Assembly: GCA_018652595.1 (NCBI GenBank) | Contig: JABIBU010000022.1 | Coordinates: 1-50,345, forward strand | Length of the DNA: 50,345 nt | DNA from: Candidatus Magasanikiibacteriota bacterium | GTDB taxonomy: Bacteria > Patescibacteriota > Patescibacteriia > Magasanikbacterales > UBA922 | Reading direction: 5' to 3' | Notes under the pieces: model-generated | What the model saw: the letters and a program-made list of their open reading frames with translations, nothing else | What the model was told of the DNA's origin: nothing | Database searches by the model: none | Shown here: positions 1 to 9,962 of the stretch, piece after piece | How positions within the stretch are numbered: position 1 is the first letter of the stretch | How the letters are laid out: each line of letters opens with the position of its first letter | Translations under genes and position numbers: made by a program

Positions 1-180
1 TACTCCATGCCCGTCACCAACCTTAGGCTTGTTTACAGCTTCAGTTGAGACTTATTTGTGAAGTTCCTTCGTTTCAAGCATCAGAAACCCAAAGTCGGTT
101 TACCCAGCTAAATAAAACTATCTTATTAATTCGAAACTTTTGATAGCGCTATTTGGCAGGGTCTATTTGCTTACATATCC

Positions 181-209
181 ATTATCCCACAAAAAAATCA
201 GCGTGTCAA
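181..209 (-). promoter_or_regulatory. Sigma70-type promoter reading toward the left window edge (TTGACA-17-GATAAT)
   Basis: Reverse complement reads TTGACA cgctgatttttttgtgg GATAAT; no ORF follows in the ~170 nt to the window edge. Confidence 0.6.
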
Positions 210-266
210 TGCTGATAATTAACTAATTTTTGGCTAAAGTAAGCCAAAATGTGTATAAACGGTGGA

Positions 267-1623
<1,357 letters not shown>

Positions 1624-1631
<8 letters not shown>

Positions 1632-2562
1632 CTAATCCTATTAATTTATTACACTTTTTCTCCCACACCTCCCTATACTCCACTCTCCTATCCTTCTCAT
1701 GAAACTTGAGCATCTTATCACTCACAACTACTCGAGTATCTTTTTCATCTTGCACACTCATATAATTCATTTTCATCTTATTTAATTGCATTGCCTTGGC
1801 TTGTTTTTCTATTAGATCACCATAATTCCCTACCCAGATCTTTTCCAAAAGTTTTTTTATTCCATTGCCGACCTTACCAGATACTACTTTCCATCTCGGG
1901 ATCAAATCATAAGACTGGAAAGCATTTGGTAGATATTTTCTCACCCAAGTATTTGCTTTTTGTAGGCTCGAAAGTAAATTATCTGGATCATAGACTGGAA
2001 TCAGCTGGGAGATCCAATACATCAAGTATACATCTTGCTCAAAAGCAACAACACTCAAATTCAAACTATCATCAGCCACATAAAAACTAAGACAAATCTT
2101 ATTTTTTATTTTCCGCTTGGTCCGACGCATATTAAACAGCCCTAGATAAAAAGTCGCCATGGCTCGTGCCAAAAATATCCTGCTTTTTTTTACGATTATA
2201 AATACATCAATATCACTGCCCTCTTCCACTCCAACACCGGCGACAGTATTGCAGACAAAAACCGCACGAACAAACGGCACTCGCGCCAGCTTTTTTATAC
2301 CTCGCAAAGCTCGCTTCATTTTTCTTTCCACAAACCAAATATTCCTCTGCCTTTTTTCTACAATCTTCTCTCGCCCTGGCAGGAAATAACAACCTTCTTT
2401 ATGTTGTATATGTCGTAAATACTGTAATTGCCTAAACACTTCCGTGCCCCCCGATACTTCTGTATAAATAAATCTAAAAATCTCCTCTTTTGTCAAAGGA
2501 TAATCGAAGGCATCAAAATATGCCAATGTAGCATGAATAGATTGTTTCACTTTTTCTTCCAT
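1624..2562 (-). CDS. Nucleotidyltransferase-domain protein (probable start MEEKVKQS at 2562)
   Basis: 'VCNTVAGVGVEEGSDIDVFIIVKK' resembles NTase GS..D.D motif; the longer ORF start is inside a palindromic repeat. Confidence 0.6.
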
Positions 2563-2606
2563 ACCCGGGTAGTGTACCGTAAATTTAAAAAAAGGCCAAT
2601 AGCTTA

Positions 2607-2790
2607 TCCCCTCCTTGTGGAGGAGGGGCACCTTGTACCAATCGCAATCGGGGTGGGTGGCCTGCCCGCCAGTACCAGGCATGGCAGGCGGGGGTAGTGT
2701 TCGCATTAATGCGATACTATTAGCGCACAGAAGGGCACCACCCCATCATTCGCTACGCTCATGTATTACCCCTCCTCCACAAGGAGGGGA
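2607..2790. repeat. Nested palindromic element bounded by a 22-bp inverted repeat
   Basis: tcccctccttgtggaggagggg (2607-2628) and its reverse complement cccctcctccacaaggagggga (2769-2790). Confidence 0.75.
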
Positions 2791-2832
2791 CAAAAAAACA
2801 GCCCGAGAGCTGTTTTAAATTTGAACACACAA

Positions 2833-3147
2833 CTAATAACGATAGTCTTCCCACTCCCCCAACTGAATCAAAAATTGTTTAAAATGTTCTGGTTCCCAAT
2901 CGGGGTAAAAATCTAATAGTAAATCCTTTTCTTTTTGAGCCTTTTTAAGCCCAAATTCATTAGAGACTTTCCTTATTTTTTCTATTTCATCATAATACAG
3001 TTTATTGGCAACCTCTGTAGTATACTTACCAGACAAAGCACTCATTTTATGAATTGATAATACACCAATTCTATTATTCCAATCTCTAGGCTCTTTACCC
3101 ATACCTTGATAATCCAATATTGCCGCCCCTTTATTTGTTTCTATCAT
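2833..3147 (-). CDS. Hypothetical protein
   Basis: Intact 104-aa ORF in an operon-like run. Confidence 0.5.
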   Translation of the reverse strand: MIETNKGAAILDYQGMGKEPRDWNNRIGVLSIHKMSALSGKYTTEVANKLYYDEIEKIRKVSNEFGLKKAQKEKDLLLDFYPDWEPEHFKQFLIQLGEWEDYRY

Positions 3148-3148
3148 A

Positions 3149-3439
3149 TTAATTTTCTTCCCTCATCATCGCTGGCTCAGCCTTTGCTCGTGTCTCCATT
3201 TTTTCCTCTCCAACAATTACCTTCTTCACATTGTCCTCAACGACCATTCTTCTATCCTCAAATTTCACAACCTGATCCCGGCTAACGAGATACTGCTTTT
3301 TATTAAAATAATTCCCAACCTCGTATTGCAATACACTCTGCCCCTCTGTGTCGATTATCATATTAAAAACTTTCCCCAATCGCAGACCCGATTCAGTCTC
3401 CACAATCATCTTTTTCAATTGTAGAAAATCAAATCGCAT
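3149..3439 (-). CDS. PRC-barrel-like domain protein
   Basis: 'VETESGLRLGKVFNMIIDTEGQSVLQYEVG...YLVSRDQVV' pattern. Confidence 0.6.
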   Translation of the reverse strand: MRFDFLQLKKMIVETESGLRLGKVFNMIIDTEGQSVLQYEVGNYFNKKQYLVSRDQVVKFEDRRMVVEDNVKKVIVGEEKMETRAKAEPAMMREEN

Positions 3440-3445
3440 AAATCT

Positions 3446-4207
3446 TTATTTCACAATTTTTCCCTCAATCACATTGCCTTCTTTTTTCCCACCTTCCAAC
3501 TTCTTTTTCTTCTTGAACACTACCAACTGTTGCAAAGCCATAAATAGAGTGGACAAGAACCAATATAGAGTAAGACCACCTGGAAGTTTCATACCAATAA
3601 TAACTGTCAAAACTGGCATCATATAAAGCATCTGCTTGTTCATCATTGTAGCCATACCTTCGTCTTTGGCACCAGGACCAGCATTTGCTGGTGGTTTCTT
3701 TCTGGTCATCATCTTGGCCTGCCAAAACTGCGCTCCACCGGCAAGCAATGCCAAAACATAACTAGCCTTTCCAAGCTCAATAAAGCCTAAAGAGATAGTA
3801 TTGATATGACCCGGGTTAGCCACAAAAGAATATAGTGTATCAAAATTATCAGCAGTTAGGACCTGACGCAACACCCAATACAGAGCGATCAAAATAGGAA
3901 GCTGAATTAATAGTGGCAAGCAAGATGCAAACGGATTCACCTTGTTTTCCTTATACATCTTCATGGTCTCCTGAGCCACCTTTTGCTGATCATCCTTATG
4001 TTTCTTTTTCAATTCATCCAACTTTGGCTGAAGATCTGTAAGAGCCTTTTGAGACTTGATAGATGCAGAAGTAAGCGGATACAAAACCAATTTGATAAGA
4101 GCTGTCAAAATCAAAATAACAATACCGACATCTGGTATCAAATTATAAAGCCCAATAAAAAGATTAAATAATGGTTGAAATAATACTGTCTGAAATAACG
4201 CTGCCAT
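3446..4207 (-). CDS. yidC: YidC/Oxa1 family membrane protein insertase
   Basis: 'PLTSASIKSQKALTDLQPKLDELKKKHKDDQQKVAQETMKMYKENKVNPFASCLPLLIQLPILIALYWVLR'. Confidence 0.92.
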   Translation of the reverse strand: MAALFQTVLFQPLFNLFIGLYNLIPDVGIVILILTALIKLVLYPLTSASIKSQKALTDLQPKLDELKKKHKDDQQKVAQETMKMYKENKVNPFASCLPLLIQLPILIALYWVLRQVLTADNFDTLYSFVANPGHINTISLGFIELGKASYVLALLAGGAQFWQAKMMTRKKPPANAGPGAKDEGMATMMNKQMLYMMPVLTVIIGMKLPGGLTLYWFLSTLFMALQQLVVFKKKKKLEGGKKEGNVIEGKIVK

Positions 4208-4378
4208 AGAATAGGTAATTAGGTTTTAGTTAATAGGTTATTATTTATCCGGCGTATCCCACAGGCGAAGACGGAGTAAATAACGATAGGAGTATAACAT
4301 TTAATCCTATTTTTATCAAGTCTAAAGTTCTCCTCTCCTTTACCCTCCAATACGGCGGGCAGGCAAGGAGAGGGGCTA

Positions 4379-4420
4379 GGGCCTGCCCGCCAGTGCCCAG
4401 GCATGGCAGGCGGGGTGAGG
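4379..4420. repeat. REP-like palindrome (cctgcccgcc...ggcaggcggg)
   Basis: Similar GC-rich palindromes at ~2660-2700, 6453-6474 and 42961-42998. Confidence 0.6.
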
Positions 4421-4483
4421 TCTCACACACCTTGATTTCTACCCCCAAATCTGCTAAACTAGGTCTACATAATAAACAAAAAT

Positions 4484-4702
4484 ATGGAAGACTTAAACAT
4501 AATACGATCAATCATTTTCGCAGTAGCTGGTTTGATTGTAATTCTTTTTCCCAAAAAGGTTTACAAATTCCAGAGCTATGTACTTACCAAGCTTCATATC
4601 AAACACAACTTAAGAACTGAAAAAAAATATTATAATTATACCGGTGCTATTCTAATTATTATTGCAATAGTACTATTTGCATATTCGGCTACTAAAAATT
4701 AA
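4484..4702 (+). CDS. Small two-TM hypothetical protein
   Basis: 72-aa ORF with two hydrophobic segments. Confidence 0.5.
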   Translation: MEDLNIIRSIIFAVAGLIVILFPKKVYKFQSYVLTKLHIKHNLRTEKKYYNYTGAILIIIAIVLFAYSATKN

Positions 4703-4718
4703 ATAAAAAATAATCACC

Positions 4719-6377
4719 ATGATCTCCCTCCAACAAATACAACTCCCAATCACCCACTCTGACGAAGAACTGCAAAATAAAATTGCAGAGCTTTTGGGAT
4801 TGGATTTTGAGGAAGTAAAAAACTTTACAATAACAAAACGTGCCATAGACTCTAGGAAAAAACGCCAGATGATATATTTTGTTTATTCTGTAACAATAGA
4901 ATTAGATGACCCCTCCTCCGCTAAAGCTACGGCGGGCAAGGAAAAGAAAATAATGAAAAGCAGTGCGGCCAAAAAGAATATTAAGCATCACAGAATAGAA
5001 ATCAAAGAGCCATATGTTTACGAAGTCCCAAAGGCTGGTGCGAAAAAATATAAGACAAGACCAATCATTATAGGAACCGGACCAGCAGGAATGTTCTCGG
5101 CACTACTACTCGCAAAGTCAGGATTAAGACCTCTGGTAATAGAGCGTGGCGGAGATGTGGATTCACGTATTAGAGATGTGGAAACATTTATGAATACTGG
5201 AAAGCTAAATACCCAATCCAATATCCAATTTGGTGAAGGCGGGGCTGGGACTTTTTCAGATGGAAAGTTGAACACTCTTATTACCAATCCACGAATCAAA
5301 TATATTTTTGATGAACTAGTAAAAGCTGGCGCGCCAGACACAATTCTCTGGGATGCGAAGCCTCATATTGGAACTGATAAAATTAGGGGCGTTGCAAAAA
5401 ATATTAGAAAACAAATTATTAAACTTGGCGGTGAAGTAAGATTTGATACTTTGCTAACTGATATAAAAATAGAAAAAAATAAACTAGTCGGCGTAGTATT
5501 AAATAATAAAGAAGAAATTGAGACCGACACACTCGTACTTGCAATCGGATATTCTGCTCGTGATACTTATGAGATGCTATTTGACAGAAAGCTTGATATT
5601 GAACAAAAGCCATTTTCTATCGGCGTGCGAATAGAACACTCTGCTGAGATGATAAACAAAGCTCAGTATGACAAATTTTATAATAATGAAAAATTAGGCA
5701 GTGCAAAATATAAGCTTGTGAGTCACAGCAATGACAATAGAAGTGTTTATACATTTTGCATGTGCCCAGGTGGCTATGTCATGCCATCTACCACCGAAGA
5801 GGGCTACGTCGTGACAAACGGTATGAGTGAATATGCCCAAGACAGTTACAATTCCAATTCTGCCCTACTTGTAAATGTTAGTGGGCCTGACTTTGGCTCA
5901 GACCATCCTTTGGCAGGAATAGAATTTCAAAGAAAGTGGGAAAAAAGAGCATTTGAGATTGGTGGAAATAATTTCCATGCACCAGTCCAGTTGGTTGGAG
6001 ACTTTTTGAATAATGTTAAATCTGAAAAAATAAAAAGCATACGACCAAGTTATAAGCCAGGTTTTACACCGACATCACTAGATCATTGTCTACCAGATTT
6101 TGTTGCGACTAGCTTGCGAGAATCTCTACCAAAACTAGATCAGAAAATAAATGGCTTTGCTCATCCAGATGCAGTACTAACTGCGGTTGAGACCAGATCA
6201 TCTTCACCCCTTAGAATTACCCGCGACAAAGAAACAAGACAATCCAACATCGCAGGCATATTCCCAGCCGGAGAAGGTGCCGGCTATGCTGGTGGAATTA
6301 TTTCATCAGCTGTTGATGGGATGATGGTTGGTGAAGCAATACTGAGTGTAACAAAGGATCCTTCGGAGAATAAATAG
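4719..6377 (+). CDS. FAD-dependent dehydrogenase (COG2509-like)
   Basis: 'PIIIGTGPAGMFSALLLAKSGLRPLVIERG...GEGGAGTFSDGKLNT'; C-term 'GIFPAGEGAGYAGGIISSAVDG'. Confidence 0.88.
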   Translation: MISLQQIQLPITHSDEELQNKIAELLGLDFEEVKNFTITKRAIDSRKKRQMIYFVYSVTIELDDPSSAKATAGKEKKIMKSSAAKKNIKHHRIEIKEPYVYEVPKAGAKKYKTRPIIIGTGPAGMFSALLLAKSGLRPLVIERGGDVDSRIRDVETFMNTGKLNTQSNIQFGEGGAGTFSDGKLNTLITNPRIKYIFDELVKAGAPDTILWDAKPHIGTDKIRGVAKNIRKQIIKLGGEVRFDTLLTDIKIEKNKLVGVVLNNKEEIETDTLVLAIGYSARDTYEMLFDRKLDIEQKPFSIGVRIEHSAEMINKAQYDKFYNNEKLGSAKYKLVSHSNDNRSVYTFCMCPGGYVMPSTTEEGYVVTNGMSEYAQDSYNSNSALLVNVSGPDFGSDHPLAGIEFQRKWEKRAFEIGGNNFHAPVQLVGDFLNNVKSEKIKSIRPSYKPGFTPTSLDHCLPDFVATSLRESLPKLDQKINGFAHPDAVLTAVETRSSSPLRITRDKETRQSNIAGIFPAGEGAGYAGGIISSAVDGMMVGEAILSVTKDPSENK

Positions 6378-6391
6378 CATAAACTGTCTAA

Positions 6392-6491
6392 TAGATACAC
6401 GAATTGAACTAATCTAATGGATATAAACGAATCCGTTCTAATTAGTTTAATTCCTGCCTGCCGACAGGCAGGCGTTAAATCCGTGTATCTA
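6392..6491. repeat. ~100-nt foldback element
   Basis: tagatacacg...aattgaactaat / attagtttaatt...cgtgtatcta complementary arms. Confidence 0.6.
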
Positions 6492-6508
6492 TAATCATTA
6501 TAAATATT

Positions 6509-6700
6509 ATGACCGGTCAAAAACGAGAAAATATAAAACCAGGAACTCACGTTTCTATAGTCTTAAAAAAAGATCAAAGAACTAAAAAACTAACTGACGG
6601 AATTGTAGAAGACATACTAACAAACTCTCAAACACACCCCCACGGAATAAAAGTTAGACTAGAGACTGGCGAGGTTGGGAGAGTAAAAATTATAAAATAA
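6509..6700 (+). CDS. YwbE family protein
   Basis: 'IKPGTHVSIVLKKDQRTKKLTDGIVEDILTNSQTHPHGIKVRLETGEVGRV'. Confidence 0.85.
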   Translation: MTGQKRENIKPGTHVSIVLKKDQRTKKLTDGIVEDILTNSQTHPHGIKVRLETGEVGRVKIIK

Positions 6701-6713
6701 TATTTATAACAAA

Positions 6714-6748
6714 ACAAAAAACCGCTTCATTCCGAAGCGGTTTTTAAA
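6714..6748. terminator. Intrinsic bidirectional terminator
   Basis: aaaccgcttc attcc gaagcggttt with flanking A/T runs. Confidence 0.85.
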
Positions 6749-6763
6749 TATTTCAATCGCTAA

Positions 6764-8221
6764 TTACTTCTCTTCCTCTTTACTCTCTTCAGCTTCCTTG
6801 TCCTCCGTAGCTTTAGCGGAGGGGGATTCTTCCTTTTTTTCATCATCTTTTTTCGCTTTCTTCTTTGTAGTCTTTTTGGCTACTTTCTTTTTTGGCTTTT
6901 CCTCTTTCTCTTCTTTTACTTCTTCAACTGCTTCCTCTTCCTTATCTTCTTTCTTAGCCTTCTTCTTAGTAGCTTTTTTCTTTGGTTTTTCTTCTTTTAC
7001 TTCTTCAGTAGCTTTATCCGGCGCAGCTTCAGCGGAGACGGATTCTGCATTTTCCTCGTCTTCGCTACTCACTACCGCTTCTCCATCTTTTTGGACTACA
7101 TTTATTTTCCAACCAGTAAGCTCAGCTGCTAGACGAACATTTTGACCACCACGACCGATAGCTAGAGAAAATTGATCTTCAATAACTTTTACAGTAGCTT
7201 CTTTTTCTTCTTCATTCAGTTCTACTGCATCAATCTTGGCAGGAGACAAAGCATTTTTGATATAAGTCACTGGATCATCACTATATTGAATTACATCAAT
7301 CTTTTCGCCACCAAGCTCATCAATAATAGTAGTGATACGAGATCCGCGCTGACCAATACAAGACCCAATTGGATCAATAGTATCTTCATCTGTGTATACT
7401 GCTACTTTTGAACGATAACCTGCATCACGTGCGATACCTTTTATTTCTACAGACTCGGCGTTAATTTCAGGAATTTCTTCTGTGAAAATTGCTTCTACCA
7501 TCTTGGCACTAGAGCGGGATAAAACAATTTCTAGACCTCTATTTCCCATCTCTACCGCTTGGATATAAAAACGCATGCGAGAACTAGGACGATATTGTTC
7601 GCCTCTAATTTGTTCGTTTGCAGGAAGGAGCGCTGTTACCTTTCCTAAGTCAATGATAATAGAACCACTACGATCACGACGCTGGACTACACCGTTGATT
7701 AGCTCTCCTACTTTTTCTTTCAATTCATCATAGACAGTATTGCGCTCAGCCTCACGAAGACGCTGAATTACAACCTGCTTGGCGGTCTGAGCAGCCATAC
7801 GACCAAAGTCGCCAGGAACCTCTAGATTTATTTTCAAAATTTGACCTACTTTTGCTTTTTTGTCATGTTCTTTTGCCTCTGTTAGCATTAGTTGGGTCTT
7901 TGGGTTAAATTTAACTAAACCTTCTGTCTCTTCATCAGTAAGCTCACGACCTTCTTTTATGGCTTCCTCACGAAGACGAGATAGTTCCTCTTGGTCAGCT
8001 TCTAACTTTTCTTCATCAACATCCCCTACGACTTCCTTTTCATCCCAGACTTTCATATCACCAGTTTCTGGATCAAAAACTACTTGGATATTTTGTTGAC
8101 GATTACCGAAATCCTTGCGGTAGGCAGCACCTAGCGCAGACTGGACAGCCTCTAGTACTTCTTCGTACTCCAGACCCTTTTCATCACAGATATACTGGAT
8201 GGCTTTTGTTACTTCTGACAT
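6764..8221 (-). CDS. nusA: Transcription termination/antitermination factor NusA with Lys/Glu-rich C-terminal tail
   Basis: NusA N-domain, S1 and KH motifs ('DPIGSCIGQRGSRITTIIDELGGEKIDVIQY', 'FSLAIGRGGQNVRLAAELTGWKI'). Confidence 0.93.
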   Translation of the reverse strand: MSEVTKAIQYICDEKGLEYEEVLEAVQSALGAAYRKDFGNRQQNIQVVFDPETGDMKVWDEKEVVGDVDEEKLEADQEELSRLREEAIKEGRELTDEETEGLVKFNPKTQLMLTEAKEHDKKAKVGQILKINLEVPGDFGRMAAQTAKQVVIQRLREAERNTVYDELKEKVGELINGVVQRRDRSGSIIIDLGKVTALLPANEQIRGEQYRPSSRMRFYIQAVEMGNRGLEIVLSRSSAKMVEAIFTEEIPEINAESVEIKGIARDAGYRSKVAVYTDEDTIDPIGSCIGQRGSRITTIIDELGGEKIDVIQYSDDPVTYIKNALSPAKIDAVELNEEEKEATVKVIEDQFSLAIGRGGQNVRLAAELTGWKINVVQKDGEAVVSSEDEENAESVSAEAAPDKATEEVKEEKPKKKATKKKAKKEDKEEEAVEEVKEEKEEKPKKKVAKKTTKKKAKKDDEKKEESPSAKATEDKEAEESKEEEK

Positions 8222-8393
8222 ATAGTATTAATTAACACGGAATACATGGAATTGATAGAGTATACTGAAAGTTCCGTATATTCCTTTGGTTCCGTACCCT
8301 CTGTGTGATTAAGTAAAAAAAGAAAGTAGCCTATTAAGCTACTTTCTATATAAATATATTATAACAGATTGTTAGAAGTTTGTCAAGATACCT

Positions 8394-9479
8394 TTATTGC
8401 ACCTGTTTAAAACCTGTCAAGACCTGCAAACCGTCAACAACATTAAATGTGGCATTAAATTCTGTAGGAGGGGGGTCATAAACATATTTATTCATATATT
8501 TATCCATTGCTTGCCCGTCAACATTAATACCATCAAGGTCTCCACCCTCACCACAATCATCTGACAAATCTTGAGTACTTGGAGTACCAATTTGACTGCT
8601 AACTGGCGCATTGGAATCTTTATCATCACAATCTTCATCACAATCCACATCACCCAAGAGTGAAACTCCTGGAGGACAAGGCTTTGCGTTGCCAAGGCCT
8701 CCTTCTAGATCCATTTTATTACCAGCACCAAAAATTTTCTTTAAAGTTTCATTTTTTATAGTGAGATGCAACATAACCCGACCCTCCGTCGCACTTTCTA
8801 CTGTCTTTTTCAGACCAACAGAAACACCTTCCCCAACATCCACATTTGCACCTTTAGAGACCCATTTCATTGCTTCACCAAATTCACCCAACTCCCCAAC
8901 GATACTGTCGACAACATTTGGTCCCTCTACTGATTCTGGTTTGACTGGAAGACCAGATTCTTCTGAAATTCCTCCACCGCCCATTTTAGGATCAAGAGGA
9001 CCAGTATTCTGAGGCACACATCCATTCATTGGATTACCATCGAATGATCCTCCTGGAGTCATATCTGGTTCGCCATAATCACCTGTACTACCCCCTTCAG
9101 TTACTGTTGTTCCAACAGAATTACCACCACCTCCAGCAGTTCCACCACTGGTATTTCCCTGTCCTTCTGCACCACCGCAAGCTAAAGCGTTTAAAGCACC
9201 ACCAGAAATACCGCCGACACCACCAGAAAATGCTCCAGCTGGCATAGCACCGACAGAATTACCTCCAATACCGCCTGCCCCATCCCTTTCATCTCCCGAT
9301 ATTCCTTCAAAAACATGTAAATTATCCCAAAGAGTTGGATTCAATGGTGCGGATGCAAGCTGTGTCGGATCAAAATTATACCCCAAAACCTTGATACCCC
9401 CTCCCACATCAGTATTATCATAAACCGCACTAAACTTAATATTAGCGAGAATTTTCTCCTTCATTGCCCCTTCCAACAA
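8394..9479 (-). CDS. Gly/Ser-rich hypothetical protein with Asp/Cys-rich metal-binding-like motif (possible 3' part of split gene)
   Basis: Open frame continues upstream to a TGA shared with the 9531-9932 ORF; 'GDVDCDEDCDDKDSN'. Confidence 0.5.
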   Translation of the reverse strand: MLEGAMKEKILANIKFSAVYDNTDVGGGIKVLGYNFDPTQLASAPLNPTLWDNLHVFEGISGDERDGAGGIGGNSVGAMPAGAFSGGVGGISGGALNALACGGAEGQGNTSGGTAGGGGNSVGTTVTEGGSTGDYGEPDMTPGGSFDGNPMNGCVPQNTGPLDPKMGGGGISEESGLPVKPESVEGPNVVDSIVGELGEFGEAMKWVSKGANVDVGEGVSVGLKKTVESATEGRVMLHLTIKNETLKKIFGAGNKMDLEGGLGNAKPCPPGVSLLGDVDCDEDCDDKDSNAPVSSQIGTPSTQDLSDDCGEGGDLDGINVDGQAMDKYMNKYVYDPPPTEFNATFNVVDGLQVLTGFKQVQ

Positions 9480-9530
9480 AAGACTCCATATAACTTTTTT
9501 CTCATCAGCCCCTGAATAGACCGTCCCAAA

Positions 9531-9932
9531 TCAAGATTCCAATTCCTTAAAATCTCCTTTTGAAGCCTTTTCCATAGCAGAGACAAAAACTGGCCCTGTT
9601 TTTGGGTTAAATTTTACATGTTTATAAGAATCTTTCAAAAAAACATTACTGGAATAAAGAACCAGTCCAAATTTACTTCTACTCATACTCTTGCCAGCAT
9701 CTTTGGCATGGTCCACCGCTTGGTTATATGCAATATCAGCAGCATTAACACGAGATGCTACAGGAACACGAGATGTGCTTCTAGATGCCCCTCTCATACC
9801 AGCCCCCGCTGCTGCAATAGCAGCAATACCCAAAAAGGCGACAGCAATTGCCATTTTGGTACTAGATGGCACCTTAACTCTGACCTTTGTGTCGGTCAAA
9901 ACTTCTGTTTGATCTATTGGTTGTTCATCCAT
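9531..9932 (-). CDS. Hypothetical protein with N-terminal TM (possible 5' part of split gene)
   Basis: Same reading frame as 8394-9479, separated only by a TGA at 9531-9533. Confidence 0.5.
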   Translation of the reverse strand: MDEQPIDQTEVLTDTKVRVKVPSSTKMAIAVAFLGIAAIAAAGAGMRGASRSTSRVPVASRVNAADIAYNQAVDHAKDAGKSMSRSKFGLVLYSSNVFLKDSYKHVKFNPKTGPVFVSAMEKASKGDFKELES

Positions 9933-9962
9933 ATGAAATAGGTTAAATAAATGAAAATTAAA

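Noticed and set aside
8394-9932. Genome-wide UGA recoding (code 25-type)
   Set aside because: TGA serves as a terminal stop in other intact genes here (e.g. 11222..11614), and no other gene needs TGA readthrough, so a single interrupted gene is more likely.
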